The notes below the pieces were generated by a model. The model had not been told where the DNA came from. It saw only the letters and a program-made list of their open reading frames with translations, and made no database searches. 64,000 nucleotides of DNA from Clostridia bacterium (lineage in GTDB: Bacteria > Bacillota > Clostridia > UMGS1883), in contig JAFUOO010000004.1 in the NCBI GenBank assembly GCA_017472685.1, positions 62,001 to 126,000 on the forward strand. Reading direction: 5' to 3'. Below, one piece after another: positions 1 through 10,419 of the stretch. The translations under genes were made by a program, and so were the position numbers. Each line of letters opens with the position of its first letter. The stretch's first letter is position 1.

Positions 1-784
1 AAGCGCGCGCTACGGAAAAGGCACAGCCGACTATATAAACTGTCCCATGGACAAGGACGAATACTTAGCTTTTTACGAGGCTCTCATAAATGCCGAAAAA
101 GCTCCCGTGCACGAAAACATTGACAAGCCCAACGTATTTGAGGGGTGCATGCCCGTTGAAATAATGGCGTCACGCGGGGTGGACACACTTCGCTTTGGTC
201 CCTTGAAGCCCAAGGGCTTACCTGACCCCAAAACAGGCCGCGAGCCCTATGCTGTTGTGCAGCTGCGGCAGGACAACACCGAGGGCACCATGTTCAACAT
301 GGTCGGCTTCCAGACAAACTTAAAGTTCGGCGAGCAGAAGAGGGTTTTCTCCATGATACCCGGCCTCGGTAACGCTAACTTCCTGCGCTACGGCGTAATG
401 CACCGCAACACCTATATAAACTCGCCACAGTGCCTTGAGCCCACCTTTGAAATGACACAGTATCCAAAGGTTTTCTTTGCAGGGCAGATAACAGGCGTTG
501 AAGGCTATGTTGAGTCTGCGGCAAGCGGGCTTATGGCAGGCATTAATGCGGCGAAGGCAATAAAGGGCGAGGATAAAATTGTGCTGCCCACATCAACCGT
601 TACGGGCGCACTGTCACGCTACATTACCGTTGGTCCGGTAAAGGGCACCTTCCAGCCCATGAACGCCAATTTCGGCATTATAGAGCACCACGTGGGCAGA
701 ATTAAAAACAAAAAGGAAAGATACCTTGCAATAGCAGAGGAAGCGCTTCAAAGTCTTTCCGAAGCTTTGGAAAACGCAGAATAA
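1..784 (+). CDS. trmFO: TrmFO, methylenetetrahydrofolate-tRNA-(uracil-54-C5)-methyltransferase (3' part)
   Basis: This is the C-terminal part of the FAD- and folate-dependent enzyme that forms m5U54 in the T loop of tRNA. The frame is already open at base 2 and reads [16 protein letters not shown] before the first internal Met at 47, so the gene starts upstream of the window; about 260 residues are visible. Family motifs seen are [24 protein letters not shown] and [16 protein letters not shown], the last belonging to the GidA-like fold. It ends in TAA and is followed at once by a hairpin terminator. The next gene is convergent, so this is the end of its transcription unit. Confidence 0.95.
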   Translation, partial: SARYGKGTADYINCPMDKDEYLAFYEALINAEKAPVHENIDKPNVFEGCMPVEIMASRGVDTLRFGPLKPKGLPDPKTGREPYAVVQLRQDNTEGTMFNMVGFQTNLKFGEQKRVFSMIPGLGNANFLRYGVMHRNTYINSPQCLEPTFEMTQYPKVFFAGQITGVEGYVESAASGLMAGINAAKAIKGEDKIVLPTSTVTGALSRYITVGPVKGTFQPMNANFGIIEHHVGRIKNKKERYLAIAEEALQSLSEALENAE

Positions 785-790
785 AATGAA

Positions 791-814
791 AACTCCGCCG
801 TGGCGGAGTTTTTT
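791..814. terminator. Bidirectional terminator between trmFO and ylmC
   Basis: A perfect stem (AACTCCGCC pairing with GGCGGAGTT, 791-810, two-base apical gap) is followed by a T run on the plus strand. On the minus strand it is followed by TTTTCATT, so it can serve both convergent genes. Confidence 0.85.
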
Positions 815-849
815 CCATACTTATTCACTATTCCTTATTACTTATTCCT

Positions 850-1104
850 TCAATCCTCGTCACCTAATGTGACGAGGATTATATCTTCGCCTATTTTCTG
901 TATCCTGTTCCAGGGGATAACAACGTCCTCACCTGCGGCAAAAAGCCCGAAAAAGCGCCTTTTTGCAGGTATGATTATGGCGTTTATCCTGCCGGAGGAC
1001 AAATCAACATCAATGTCGGTCATAAAGCCTAAGCGGTTGCCCGTTGTTATGTCGATAACCTCCTTGTGCCTGAAATCGGACGCACGGTTTGTATTCTGGT
1101 TCAT
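850..1104 (-). CDS. ylmC: YlmC/YmxH-family PRC-barrel sporulation protein
   Basis: A small protein of 84 residues made of one PRC-barrel domain. Recognisable YlmC/YmxH features are the N-terminal SDFRHKEVIDITTGNRLG, the central D-D-V-D-L stretch, and FGEDVVIPW-like FAAGEDVVIPWNRI near the end. Members of this family are found in endospore formers and one is linked to sporulation; the biochemical role is not established. The start at 1104 is chosen because AGGAAGGTG lies just upstream; the longer frame to 1167 has no such site. The last codons lie inside an inverted repeat (852-879). The gene is divergent from gdpP and convergent with trmFO. Confidence 0.85.
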   Translation of the reverse strand: MNQNTNRASDFRHKEVIDITTGNRLGFMTDIDVDLSSGRINAIIIPAKRRFFGLFAAGEDVVIPWNRIQKIGEDIILVTLGDED

Positions 1105-1154
1105 AAAAACACCTTCCTGCGCAGGAATAATCTTAAAAAATGAGGAAAAAATGC

Positions 1155-1183
1155 TGTACAAAAGCAAATATTTGTTATATAAT
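1155..1183 (+). promoter_or_regulatory. Probable sigma-A promoter for gdpP-rplI-dnaB
   Basis: TGTACA, 17-bp spacer, TATAAT at 1178-1183, 35 bp upstream of the gdpP start. The -10 box is perfect and the -35 box matches four of six positions. Confidence 0.55.
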
Positions 1184-1218
1184 ACACTATGTATATGTAT
1201 GTTTTATGAGGGGTAACA

Positions 1219-3198
1219 ATGAATAAGAAAAACGGAATTTTTAATTTAATATTGAAAAACGGTCTCTTTATGTATTGTTTACTTGTTGCACTTTGCGCAA
1301 TAGGCATCTGCTTTTATAACATATTCGTGGGGCTGCTGCTTCTTAGCGTGAGTGTAATAACCTTTGTGCTTACTCTTAAGGCGGAAAAGAAGTCCCTTGA
1401 CGAAACCGTTAAATACTATTCCTCAATGGCTGATGTAAACAGCAAGTTTGACATAACAAAGGGTGTTACCATTGCCATGATTTCTGTGGGCACAGACGGC
1501 AAAATCAACTGGTGGAACGAGGCATTTTGTGCAATATGCCCCACCATTTCAATGCACGACGGCATAACAGAGCACATTCCCGCAATAACAATGGACCTTT
1601 TAAGTAAGATGGGCAACGGAGATGAATGCCGCATCGACCACGGCGAGAAGTGTTATCTTCTCACAAACGTGCCCTTTAAGGCAGACAACGCCACAGACAG
1701 CGCCTTTGTTATAACACTTAAGGACATAACAGAGCTTGAATACTACAAAAAGGAAGCCCGTGACATACGAACTGTTATCATGCACGTGCTTATCGATAAC
1801 TACGACGAGCTTTTAACCGAAGAGGGCGATGATGTTTCCTACCAGGCTGAAAAGGAAATTGAAACTCTCATTTTTGACTGGGTAAAGGGTCACGGCGGCA
1901 GCGTAAGGCATATTGAAAAGGGCAGATACATGTGTCTTTTCAACTCCGAAACACTTGAAAAAATAAAAAGCGATAAATTCGATGTGCTTGAAAAAGCCAA
2001 AACACGCGGCGCAGGCAGCACCATTGAGCCCACCCTCAGTATTGGTGTAGGCATAGGCGGCGCTGATTTGAGCGAAATTGACGTTTTTGCAAAAACAGCC
2101 CTTGACATGGCGCTCGGTCGCGGCGGTGACCAGGCAGTTGTCAAGGACGGCGGCAATTTTACCTACTTCGGCGGCAAAAACCGCGAAACCGAAAAGCGCA
2201 CAAAGGTTAAGGTAAGGGTAAAGGCACTTGCAATGCTCGGTCTTATTGAAGAGTGTGACAACGTTATCGTTATGGGTCACACAAACGCCGACGCGGATTC
2301 CTTCGGTGCCTCTGTTGCATTGGCATGCATTGCCATGGCTCACGGCAAGCAGGCAAAGGTACTTCTTGAAACCTACGACTCTACCGTTAAAGCGCTTTTA
2401 AAAAGCTTTGAAACAAACCAGACCCACGGCGGTCTTTTCGTAAATAAAATGCAAGCCAGGGAGCTTATGCGCCCCAAAACACTTGTTATAGTGTGCGATA
2501 CACACCGCAGAAGCCTGGTTGCAGCACCGGAAATACTCTCCGAGGCACAGCAGCTTGTGTTAATCGACCACCACCGCAGGAGTGAGGAGTTCATTTCAAA
2601 TACAGACCTTCTGTATCACGAGCCCTTTGCATCAAGTAGCTGTGAAATGGTGGCAGAAATGCTCCAGTACATCGGCCGCGGCGGCATCAACGCCGAAATT
2701 GCCGAGGCAATGTATGCGGGCGTGCTTGTTGACACAAACAACTTTGTGTATAAAACAGGTGTAAGAACTCTCGAAGCGGCGGCATACCTTAAAAGACTGG
2801 GTGCCGATACCCTCCGTGTGCGCAAGAACTTCCGCGAAAGCTATGAGGACTATCGCACAAGAAGTGAGATTGCGTGCAACATGGAAATGTACAAGGACAA
2901 GATTGGTATAAGCAAGGTTTATACCAACTCTGTAAAGCAGGATGTTATCGCAAAGGCGGCAAACGACATTCTTGAAATGGAAAACGTTATCGCATCCTTT
3001 GTAATTGCACCCGTATCTGAAAAAACCATATCCGTAAGCTGCCGAAGCTACGGCGATGTAAACGTTCAGCTCATTGCTGAAAAATTAGGTGGCGGAGGTC
3101 ACATGCTGGCAGGCGCGGCACAGATAGAAAATGTTGATGCGGATACTGCGGAGGCTCAGCTCAAGGAAGCCATCGACAGTATTATTGATGAAAAATAG
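1219..3198 (+). CDS. gdpP: GdpP-family cyclic-di-AMP phosphodiesterase
   Basis: A membrane-bound phosphodiesterase of 659 residues, the usual family length, that cleaves c-di-AMP to pApA. The order is: two transmembrane helices (about 14-55), a PAS-like sensor (about 70-175), a degenerate GGDEF domain (GRGGDQ near 300), a DHH domain with NADAD (356-360) and the DHH triad (450-452), and a DHHA1 domain with GGGGHMLAG near 624. The metal ligands of the DHH domain are all present, while the GGDEF motif is not canonical, as expected for this family. GAGGGG precedes the ATG. It heads a unit with rplI and dnaB, the conserved Firmicutes order. Confidence 0.95.
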   Translation: MNKKNGIFNLILKNGLFMYCLLVALCAIGICFYNIFVGLLLLSVSVITFVLTLKAEKKSLDETVKYYSSMADVNSKFDITKGVTIAMISVGTDGKINWWNEAFCAICPTISMHDGITEHIPAITMDLLSKMGNGDECRIDHGEKCYLLTNVPFKADNATDSAFVITLKDITELEYYKKEARDIRTVIMHVLIDNYDELLTEEGDDVSYQAEKEIETLIFDWVKGHGGSVRHIEKGRYMCLFNSETLEKIKSDKFDVLEKAKTRGAGSTIEPTLSIGVGIGGADLSEIDVFAKTALDMALGRGGDQAVVKDGGNFTYFGGKNRETEKRTKVKVRVKALAMLGLIEECDNVIVMGHTNADADSFGASVALACIAMAHGKQAKVLLETYDSTVKALLKSFETNQTHGGLFVNKMQARELMRPKTLVIVCDTHRRSLVAAPEILSEAQQLVLIDHHRRSEEFISNTDLLYHEPFASSSCEMVAEMLQYIGRGGINAEIAEAMYAGVLVDTNNFVYKTGVRTLEAAAYLKRLGADTLRVRKNFRESYEDYRTRSEIACNMEMYKDKIGISKVYTNSVKQDVIAKAANDILEMENVIASFVIAPVSEKTISVSCRSYGDVNVQLIAEKLGGGGHMLAGAAQIENVDADTAEAQLKEAIDSIIDEK

Positions 3199-3212
3199 AA
3201 AGGAAGATAAAC

Positions 3213-3659
3213 ATGAAGGTAGTATTATTGGCAGACGTAAAGGGTCACGGAAAAAAGGGCGAGGTTGTTGAAGCAAGCGACGGCTACGCACGCAATTTCC
3301 TTTTGCCCAAGGGTCTTGCAAAGGAAGCCACAAAGGGCGCACTTAATGAGGTTAAGGGTAAGAACGAAGCAAAGGCTTACCATAAGGAGCAGGAAATTCT
3401 TGCAGCTAAGGAAACAGCGGCAAAGCTTGAAGGCGGCAAGGTTACAATTGCCTCCAAGGCAGGCGACAACGGCAAGCTTTTCGGCAAAATAACAAACCAG
3501 AACGTGGCAGATGCAATCAAGTATCAGCTTCACGTTGTTGTGGACAAGAGAAAGGTGCAGCTTCCCGACGGTATCAAGACAGTGGGCTCTCACGAGGTTG
3601 AAATTAAAATCTACCCCGAAATCAGCGCAAAGATTACAGTTGAGGTTGTTTCCGAATAA
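3213..3659 (+). CDS. rplI: 50S ribosomal protein L9
   Basis: A protein of 148 residues, the standard L9 length. The N-terminal domain begins [19 protein letters not shown] and includes the signature [13 protein letters not shown], which binds domain V of 23S rRNA; a long helix rich in Lys, Glu and Ala follows, then the C-terminal domain ending [18 protein letters not shown]. It starts 14 bp after gdpP with an AGGAAG ribosome site and lies 30 bp before dnaB. Confidence 0.98.
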   Translation: MKVVLLADVKGHGKKGEVVEASDGYARNFLLPKGLAKEATKGALNEVKGKNEAKAYHKEQEILAAKETAAKLEGGKVTIASKAGDNGKLFGKITNQNVADAIKYQLHVVVDKRKVQLPDGIKTVGSHEVEIKIYPEISAKITVEVVSE

Positions 3660-3689
3660 AAACTATTCCAGGAAAGGAGATGCGCGGCA

Positions 3690-5051
3690 GTGGACTTGAA
3701 GGACAAGCGCGAAAAACCCATAGAGCTTCCCCCGGGGAAAACCATGCCCTACAACATCGAGGCTGAGCAGGCTGTGCTCGGCAGCATGATATTTGACGAC
3801 AAGGCGCTTAACACTTGCGTGGAAAAGCTCGACACCGAGGACTTTTATACGGCGGCGCATCAAATTATATTCAATGCGATTTCGTCGCTTTTTGAAACTG
3901 CAACCCCCGTTGATATTGTAACCCTTTCCGACGCCTTGGGCTCAAAGATTGACTCCGTGGGCGGCATCGGCTACATTACGGGCATTGTGCAGAACGTGCT
4001 CAGCACCGAAAACTTAGAGCACTACATGAACATAGTAAAGGGCAAAAGTATACTCCGTCGCCTTGCAACTGCGGCAAGCAGGGTTGTTGACCTTGCCACA
4101 CGTGACGAGGACGATGTCACAAGAATTTTAGACGAAAGCGAACAGCTCATATTCAACATACTCGACAAGCAGGGGCAAAAGGGCTTTTACCACATAAGCG
4201 AGGTAGCAAAGAGTGCTCTTGCCATGATAGAGGAAAAGCGCAAGCGCGGCGAAAGCGTTACAGGTGTGCCCACAGGCTTTAAGGACCTTGACACACTCAC
4301 GGCAGGTCTCCAGAAGGGCGCACTCATCATTGTGGCGGCGCGTCCCGGTGTCGGTAAAACCTCCTTTGCACTTAACATTGCAGAGCACGCTGCCATAAGG
4401 CACAAAATCCCCGTGGCAATTTTCAGTTTGGAAATGGGCAAGGAGGAGCTTGTAAACAGGGTTTTGTCAAGTGAGGCGCTTGTTTCCAGCGAAAAAATGC
4501 GTATAGGTGCACTTGACGCACCCGACATGGCAAAAATTGCACACTGCTTAAGCGGCGTTATGTCTGCTCCCATTTATATCGACGACACCTCCAGCATAAG
4601 CATTTCCGAAATAAGGGCAAAGTGCAGAAGGCTCAAGCTTGAAAAAAACCTTGGCTTGGTTGTGGTTGACTATCTGCAGCTCATGGAAACAAAGGGCGGC
4701 AGCGACAACCGTGCACAGGCAGTTGCCGAAATTTCCCGTGCGCTTAAGATTATGGCTAAGGAATTAGAGGTGCCTGTTATCACACTTTCACAGCTCAACC
4801 GTATGAGCGAGGGCAGAAAGGACAAACGCCCCCAGGTAAGCGACCTTCGTGAAAGTGGCTCTATCGAGCAGGACGCAGATATTGTTATGCTTTTGTACAA
4901 CCCCGACAACTCTCAGGAGGACCCCAACGCGGAAAAGAGCAACATTGTGGAATGTATTGTTGCAAAGCACCGTGGCGGCTCCCAGGGCGTTGTAAACCTT
5001 GCATGGCGAGGCGAATACACAAAGTTTATGAATCTGGATAACAGAAATTAG
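3690..5051 (+). CDS. dnaB: Replicative DNA helicase DnaB
   Basis: A hexameric 5'-3' replication fork helicase of 453 residues. The N-terminal helical domain (about 20-120, NIEAEQAVLGSMIFDD) is followed by a linker and the RecA-like domain with Walker A RPGVGKT (218-224), Walker B LVVVDYLQLM, and the SRELK-type region SEISRALKIMAKEL, here reading AEISRALK, followed by SQLNR. GTG is used as the start with AGGAAAGGAG upstream. It is co-directional with rplI and with tilS, which begins 8 bp after its stop. Confidence 0.97.
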   Translation: MDLKDKREKPIELPPGKTMPYNIEAEQAVLGSMIFDDKALNTCVEKLDTEDFYTAAHQIIFNAISSLFETATPVDIVTLSDALGSKIDSVGGIGYITGIVQNVLSTENLEHYMNIVKGKSILRRLATAASRVVDLATRDEDDVTRILDESEQLIFNILDKQGQKGFYHISEVAKSALAMIEEKRKRGESVTGVPTGFKDLDTLTAGLQKGALIIVAARPGVGKTSFALNIAEHAAIRHKIPVAIFSLEMGKEELVNRVLSSEALVSSEKMRIGALDAPDMAKIAHCLSGVMSAPIYIDDTSSISISEIRAKCRRLKLEKNLGLVVVDYLQLMETKGGSDNRAQAVAEISRALKIMAKELEVPVITLSQLNRMSEGRKDKRPQVSDLRESGSIEQDADIVMLLYNPDNSQEDPNAEKSNIVECIVAKHRGGSQGVVNLAWRGEYTKFMNLDNRN

Positions 5052-5059
5052 GTGACAGG

Positions 5060-6409
5060 GTGCTTAAAAGAGTGCTTGAAACAATAAAAGTGAACAACAT
5101 GCTCAAAGCAGGGGACAAGGTGGTGTGCGCGCTAAGCGGCGGCGCAGACTCCATGGCTCTGCTTTGTGCGCTTTATGAAATAAAAGACATACTGAATATA
5201 AAGGTTTATGCGGCGCACTTAAACCACTCAATCCGCGGCACTGACGCCGACGAGGACTATCTCTTTGTGAAGGAATTTTGCGAAAAGAGGGGCATTGAGC
5301 TTTTTTATAAAAAGGTTGACATACCCCTTATTGCAAAAAAGACCCGAAAAAGCGAGGAGGAAGCAGGCAGAATTGAGCGTTACCGCCTTTTTTACGAGAC
5401 AGCAGAAAGCTTAGGCGGCGCCCGCATTGCCACAGGTCACCACCAGTGCGACAATGCGGAAACGGTGCTTTTTAACCTCTTCCGCGGAAGCGGCACAAAA
5501 GGGCTTGGCGGCATCCCCTATAAAAGAGACATTATTATCCGTCCGCTTTTAGACATTTCAAAAGAGGATATAGTGAATTATCTCACCGAAAAGGGCATAT
5601 CATGGCGTGAGGATAAAACAAACGCAGAATGCACCTACTCACGCAACAGGATACGCCTTGTAATACTAAAGGAAATTGAAAAGCTTTTCCCCGATGCGGT
5701 AAAAAAAATTGCCTTTGCGTCAGGCTGCGCAAGCTGTGACGACGAGTTCATAACAAGTGTTGCAAAAAACTCGGGCGCCTTTAGTAGTGGCGTAATAGAT
5801 GCGGCAGCTTTCAATTCACTGCACGATGCCGTAAAGCGGCGCGTTGCCATTGCCGCACTTGATTTCTGGGGCGTTGAAAATGTCGACGCGGGTAAAATAA
5901 AGGCAGTGTGCACCCTTTGTGAAAGCTCCACAGGCAAATACCGTGATGTGGGCAGTGATGTGCGCCTTGTGAATAATTACGGAAAAATAAAAAAGACGGG
6001 AAAAAATCTGCAGGTAAGCTGCAATGAAAAATACATTCTGCCAAAGGGCGAAACCCTTGAAATAAAGGCGTTTGATGGCATCTGGAGCATAAAAACTGTT
6101 GACAAAACAGACAAAATGCGAGATAATAAAATGATGATTTTTTTAGATGCCGACAAGCTCGGCGAAAAACTTTGTGTAAGAGGCAGGCAGAACGGCGATT
6201 TTATTTCGCCCTACGGCATGACGGGCACAAAAAAGTTAAAAAAAGTTTTCATCGATTTAAAAATTCCGAAAGAAATGCGTGATAGAATTTCAATGCTTAC
6301 AATGGGTGATGAAGTTCTGTTCATTCCGGGCATAAGAAAAACAAAAAACTACCTGCCCGACCAGAGCACAAAAAAAATTTTAATTGCTGAATACAAAAGA
6401 GCTGACTAA
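5060..6409 (+). CDS. tilS: tRNA(Ile)-lysidine synthetase TilS
   Basis: This ATP-dependent enzyme converts C34 of the minor tRNA-Ile(CAU) to lysidine, changing its decoding to AUA. The PP-loop SGGADSMALL lies at residues 26-35, HLNHSIRG and TGHHQCDNAET follow, and the C-terminal substrate-binding domain ends near SPYGMTGTKKLKKVFIDLKI. At 449 residues it is full length. GTG start; it lies between dnaB and hpt, the usual Firmicutes tilS-hpt-ftsH order. Confidence 0.95.
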   Translation: MLKRVLETIKVNNMLKAGDKVVCALSGGADSMALLCALYEIKDILNIKVYAAHLNHSIRGTDADEDYLFVKEFCEKRGIELFYKKVDIPLIAKKTRKSEEEAGRIERYRLFYETAESLGGARIATGHHQCDNAETVLFNLFRGSGTKGLGGIPYKRDIIIRPLLDISKEDIVNYLTEKGISWREDKTNAECTYSRNRIRLVILKEIEKLFPDAVKKIAFASGCASCDDEFITSVAKNSGAFSSGVIDAAAFNSLHDAVKRRVAIAALDFWGVENVDAGKIKAVCTLCESSTGKYRDVGSDVRLVNNYGKIKKTGKNLQVSCNEKYILPKGETLEIKAFDGIWSIKTVDKTDKMRDNKMMIFLDADKLGEKLCVRGRQNGDFISPYGMTGTKKLKKVFIDLKIPKEMRDRISMLTMGDEVLFIPGIRKTKNYLPDQSTKKILIAEYKRAD

Positions 6410-6430
6410 TCAGCAGAAGGTGAGGAAAAT

Positions 6431-6988
6431 ATGGAAAATAAAAATCATTTGGTAGAAGAGGTTATCGACGAAATTCTTGTAAGCGAGGAACAGATTAAAA
6501 AGAGAGTACAGGAGCTTGGTGACATTATCAGCCGTGACTACGAGGGTAAAGAGGTTTGCGTGCTGACAGTTCTCACAGGCAGCTTTATGTTCGCCGCTGA
6601 TATCATAAGAGCACTCAGCGTACCCGCAAGAGTAATGTGCGTTTTTGCATCCAGCTACGAAGGCACAGAATCTGTGGGAAAAGTGGATATAATAAAGGGT
6701 AAGGGCTTTAACGTAAAGGATAAGGACATTCTTATCGTTGAAGACATTGTTGACACAGGCAGAACACTTCAGGCAGTTACAAAAATACTTCTTGAAGAGG
6801 GCGCAAAGAGCGTTGAAATCTGTACCTTCCTCGACAAGCCCGAAAGAAGAGTAGTTGAGCTTTATCCCAAGTACATAGGCTTTAATATTCCCAACAAGTT
6901 CGCAGTGGGCTACGGATTGGACTATGACCACCGCTTCCGTCAGTTCCCCTTCGTTGGCGTACTGAAGCCCGAATTTTATGAAAAGTAA
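6431..6988 (+). CDS. hpt: Hypoxanthine phosphoribosyltransferase
   Basis: A purine salvage enzyme that joins hypoxanthine or guanine to PRPP. At 185 residues it has the family length. The PRPP motif VEDIVDTGRTL lies at about 103-113, with VLTGSFMFAADIIRAL before it and a C-terminal VGYGLDYDHRFRQFPFVG that closes the base pocket. It sits between tilS and ftsH, with an AGGTGAGG-type ribosome site. Confidence 0.96.
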   Translation: MENKNHLVEEVIDEILVSEEQIKKRVQELGDIISRDYEGKEVCVLTVLTGSFMFAADIIRALSVPARVMCVFASSYEGTESVGKVDIIKGKGFNVKDKDILIVEDIVDTGRTLQAVTKILLEEGAKSVEICTFLDKPERRVVELYPKYIGFNIPNKFAVGYGLDYDHRFRQFPFVGVLKPEFYEK

Positions 6989-7006
6989 GCCAAGGAGGCA
7001 AATCGA

Positions 7007-9502
7007 TTGAAGAAAAATGTAAAAAATCTGGGCTTTCTTATCGCCTTAATGCTGGTTGTGCTTCTGGTTGCAACCATGTTCCGTGGTGTGCCCGAGGTTG
7101 AAGAGTCGGTGTATTCTGACCTTATCAACGAAATTGAAGAAGGCAAGGTTGCAGAGCTTGTTCTTAAGGACAGCTTAGTTGAGGTAACCTACAGCAAAAC
7201 TAAGCCCGTTAAGCTGCACAGCAGCCATCTTTTAGGAAACAAAAACATACTTATGCTTGTTAACAAAGGCGCAATCAAGGTCAGCGCAGTTTTCCCGCAG
7301 AGCGAGGGTGTTGCCACTAACGAAGCATACCTCAATCTTGTTAAAGAAATTGAAGAGGGCAATGTAACCGAAATTGCCGTAATGGGAAACTTTCTTGCTT
7401 ATACAAACAAAGCCAAGGAAACAAGGTTTGCGGAATTTACTGCAAATGACCTGCTCGGCAACGAAAAGGTAATGGCCAAATTTAATTCGGGCAAAATAAA
7501 AATTACCACAGATGCGGAAGCTGCAACAGGCGGAGCAGATGCATATATAAACCTTGTAAACGGCATCAAGGCAGGCAACATAACAGAGCTTGTGCTTATG
7601 GACAATACTGTTATGGTCACAGATAAAGACAAGGTGACAAAGTTTATCGAAATCCCCGCAGCGGCAGTGCTCGGAAACGAAAATGCACTTACCCGCAGTA
7701 AAAACGGTGCACTTAAGCTTAGCATAATGTTTGCAGAAAAGGCAGACGAAAAGGACGAAGTGTACACAAACCTTGTAAAGGAAATAAGGACCGGTCACGT
7801 GGAGCAGCTCACCTTTACACAGGGCGGCGCTCTGGTGACCTATAAGGAAGCCGACACAAAGGTTATAGAGGCACCTGGCAAGTATTTCCTTGAAAACGAA
7901 ACCGTAATTGAACAGATGAAGGCAGGAAAAATAGTTGTTTCAACTCCTGCTCCCGAAACTGTTTCCTGGTGGGTATCCATGATCCCCTCCGTATTGATGT
8001 TCGGCGTTATTATAGCCTTCTGGTTTTTCGCATTCCGTCAGTCTCAGGGCGGCGGCAAGGGCATGGGCGGCTTCGGCAAGAGCAAGGCAAAGAGTCCCGA
8101 CGAAAACGGAAAGAGGGTAACCTTTGCCGATGTGGCAGGTGTTGACGAGGAAAAGAAGGAATTAAGTGAAATTGTTGACTTCCTGCGTGACCCCAGAAAG
8201 TTCACAAACTTAGGCGCGAGAATACCCAAGGGTGTGCTTCTTGTAGGCCCTCCCGGCACGGGTAAAACTCTTCTTGCCAAGGCTGTTGCAGGCGAGGCAG
8301 GGGTGCCCTTCTTCTCAATGAGCGGCTCCGACTTTGTTGAAATGTTCGTAGGCGTTGGCGCATCCCGTGTAAGAGATTTGTTCGAGCAGGCACGAAAGAG
8401 CCTTCCCGCAATTATATTTATTGACGAAATCGATGCTGTAGGTCGCCAGAGAGGCGCAGGCTTAGGTGGCGGTCACGATGAACGTGAGCAGACACTTAAC
8501 CAGCTGTTGGTTGAAATGGACGGCTTCGGCACAAACTCGGGTATAATAATCATAGCGGCAACAAACCGTCCCGACATACTTGACCCCGCGCTCCTGCGCC
8601 CGGGCAGATTTGACCGACAGGTAACCGTGGGCTATCCCGACCAGAAGGGCAGAGAGGCGATACTCCAAATCCATGCGGCAAATAAGCCTTTGGATGAAAC
8701 AGTAGACCTGGAAAAGATTGCAAAGTCCACCTACGGCTTTACAGGCGCTGATTTGGAAAACATTCTCAACGAAGCGGCTATCATGGCAGCACGCTTCAAG
8801 AAGGACAAAATCGGTCAGGACGAGGTTGACGAGGCTATCCTCAAGGTTGTTATGGGTCCCGAAAAGAAAAACAAGGTCAACAAGGAAAAGGACAAAAAGC
8901 AGACCGCTTATCACGAAGCAGGTCATGCAATCCTTTCTCACATACTTCCCACACAGGACAGTGTGCACCAGGTTTCAATCATTCCCCGCGGTCAGGCAGG
9001 TGGCTTTACCTTAAGCCTGCCCGACACCGACAAGGCATATGTTTCAAAGAATGAAATGCTTGAAACTATCATTATGATGATGGGCGGCAGACTGGCTGAA
9101 AAAATTATTTTTGACGAAATCAACACAGGCGCCTCCAGCGACATTGACCGCGCAACAAATCTTGCACGCAAGATGGTTATGCAGTACGGCATGAGCGAAA
9201 AGCTCGGCTCCATGACCTTTACATCGGGCGACCACGAGGTGTTCTTAGGACGCGACTTCTCTCAGGGCAATAACTACTCGCCCGAAACAGCAGCTGTTAT
9301 TGATGCCGAAATCAAGGGCATTATTGACTACTGCTACAACAAGTGCGAGGAGCTCCTTACAGAAAATATTGATAAGCTCCACCTTGTTGCCAACGCTCTT
9401 ATTGAGCACGAAAAGCTTGATGGTGACGAATTTATCAAGGCTTTTGAAGGCAACCTGGCAGCTAAAGACACAGAAGATAAAAAAGAGGGTGAAAACGAAT
9501 GA
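7007..9502 (+). CDS. ftsH: ATP-dependent zinc metalloprotease FtsH with four tandem external domains
   Basis: A membrane AAA+ protease of 831 residues, clearly longer than the usual 600-690. The order is: TM1 (about 8-24); an external region (34-316) made of four tandem copies of the FtsH extracellular domain (about 34-104, 105-176, 177-249, 250-316), each starting with a Y-x-x-L-(I/V)-x-x-I-x-x-G-x-(V/I) pattern and containing a LGN or LEN motif; TM2 (about 321-345); the AAA domain with GPPGTGK (414-420), FIDEID (471-476) and SRH (518-537); and the protease domain with HEAGH (636-640). TTG start with AAGGAGG. All catalytic residues are present. The multiplied external domain is the unusual part. 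Confidence 0.96.
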   Translation: MKKNVKNLGFLIALMLVVLLVATMFRGVPEVEESVYSDLINEIEEGKVAELVLKDSLVEVTYSKTKPVKLHSSHLLGNKNILMLVNKGAIKVSAVFPQSEGVATNEAYLNLVKEIEEGNVTEIAVMGNFLAYTNKAKETRFAEFTANDLLGNEKVMAKFNSGKIKITTDAEAATGGADAYINLVNGIKAGNITELVLMDNTVMVTDKDKVTKFIEIPAAAVLGNENALTRSKNGALKLSIMFAEKADEKDEVYTNLVKEIRTGHVEQLTFTQGGALVTYKEADTKVIEAPGKYFLENETVIEQMKAGKIVVSTPAPETVSWWVSMIPSVLMFGVIIAFWFFAFRQSQGGGKGMGGFGKSKAKSPDENGKRVTFADVAGVDEEKKELSEIVDFLRDPRKFTNLGARIPKGVLLVGPPGTGKTLLAKAVAGEAGVPFFSMSGSDFVEMFVGVGASRVRDLFEQARKSLPAIIFIDEIDAVGRQRGAGLGGGHDEREQTLNQLLVEMDGFGTNSGIIIIAATNRPDILDPALLRPGRFDRQVTVGYPDQKGREAILQIHAANKPLDETVDLEKIAKSTYGFTGADLENILNEAAIMAARFKKDKIGQDEVDEAILKVVMGPEKKNKVNKEKDKKQTAYHEAGHAILSHILPTQDSVHQVSIIPRGQAGGFTLSLPDTDKAYVSKNEMLETIIMMMGGRLAEKIIFDEINTGASSDIDRATNLARKMVMQYGMSEKLGSMTFTSGDHEVFLGRDFSQGNNYSPETAAVIDAEIKGIIDYCYNKCEELLTENIDKLHLVANALIEHEKLDGDEFIKAFEGNLAAKDTEDKKEGENE

Positions 9503-10374
9503 AAAGCATGACAGGCTACGGCACAGCCGAAACACTTTACGCAGGCAAAAAAATAACGGTGGAAATCAAAAGCGTTAACAGTCGTTACAGCGACATTTCC
9601 GTAAAAATGCCCCGTCTGTACTCTTTTCTGGAGGCACCCGTTAAAAAGGCTGTTACAAATTACACCTCACGAGGCAAGATTGACGTTTATATAAATATCG
9701 ACTCCTCCGAGGATGATACAAAGGCAGTTAGTGTTAACGTAAGCCTTGCAAAGGCATATCAGGATGCAATAAACCGCATTGCCGAGGCAACCGAAACACA
9801 AGGCGAGGTCAACGCAATAACCCTTGCAAGACTTCCCGATGTGCTTTCAATCGATGCCGAGGACGAGGACAGTGAGGAAATGACACGCGTTGTGCTCACT
9901 GCACTGGACGAAGCAGGCAGAATTTATACAAAAATGCGCGAGGACGAGGGCTACAACATGCTCCTTGTTCTTACAGAGCATCTTAACGTGATTGAGAATA
10001 TTGTTAATATTATCGAGGAGCACGCTCCCGAAATTGTAGTTAACTACCGCGCTAAGATTGAAGCACGCATGAAGGAAATTATGGGCAATGTCCCCTACGA
10101 CGAAAGCCGCCTTTTAACCGAGGTTGCGCTCTTTGCCGACAAGGTTAACGTTGACGAGGAAATCGCAAGGCTCAAGAGCCATATCGACCAGATGAAGGAA
10201 ATGTTCAAGGCAACCGAGCCCATAGGCAGAAAGATGGACTTCCTCATTCAGGAAATGAACCGTGAGATTAACACAACGGGCAGTAAGTGCAACAACCTTT
10301 CCATTGCAAGAAATGTTATCGATGTTAAGGCTGAAATCGAAAAGCTCCGCGAACAGGTGCAGAATATTGAGTAA
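9499..10374 (+). CDS. YicC/YloC-family endoribonuclease
   Basis: A protein of 291 residues with the family start [11 protein letters not shown] and the C-terminal DUF1732-type block [21 protein letters not shown] followed by SNxxIA-type [28 protein letters not shown]. coli YicC and B. subtilis YloC are linked to RNA cleavage. Its start overlaps the end of ftsH by four bases, and it precedes remA and gmk, the standard Firmicutes cluster. Confidence 0.93.
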   Translation: MKSMTGYGTAETLYAGKKITVEIKSVNSRYSDISVKMPRLYSFLEAPVKKAVTNYTSRGKIDVYINIDSSEDDTKAVSVNVSLAKAYQDAINRIAEATETQGEVNAITLARLPDVLSIDAEDEDSEEMTRVVLTALDEAGRIYTKMREDEGYNMLLVLTEHLNVIENIVNIIEEHAPEIVVNYRAKIEARMKEIMGNVPYDESRLLTEVALFADKVNVDEEIARLKSHIDQMKEMFKATEPIGRKMDFLIQEMNREINTTGSKCNNLSIARNVIDVKAEIEKLREQVQNIE

Positions 10375-10412
10375 ATGCAAAATGCAGAAAGCAGAGTGCA
10401 GAATGTAGGAAG
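10375..10412 (+). repeat. TGCAGA-type intergenic repeat
   Basis: The gap between yicC and remA is filled with repeats of a TGCAAAATGCAGAAAGCAG-like unit. The same short motif TGCAGAATGCAG recurs after def (18352-18363) and before malQ (61774-61785). Confidence 0.5.
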
Positions 10413-10419
10413 TGCTGAA

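Noticed and set aside
800..1216. A 138-codon plus-strand frame over ylmC
   Set aside because: It is the antisense shadow of ylmC, has no ribosome site, and starts inside the trmFO terminator.
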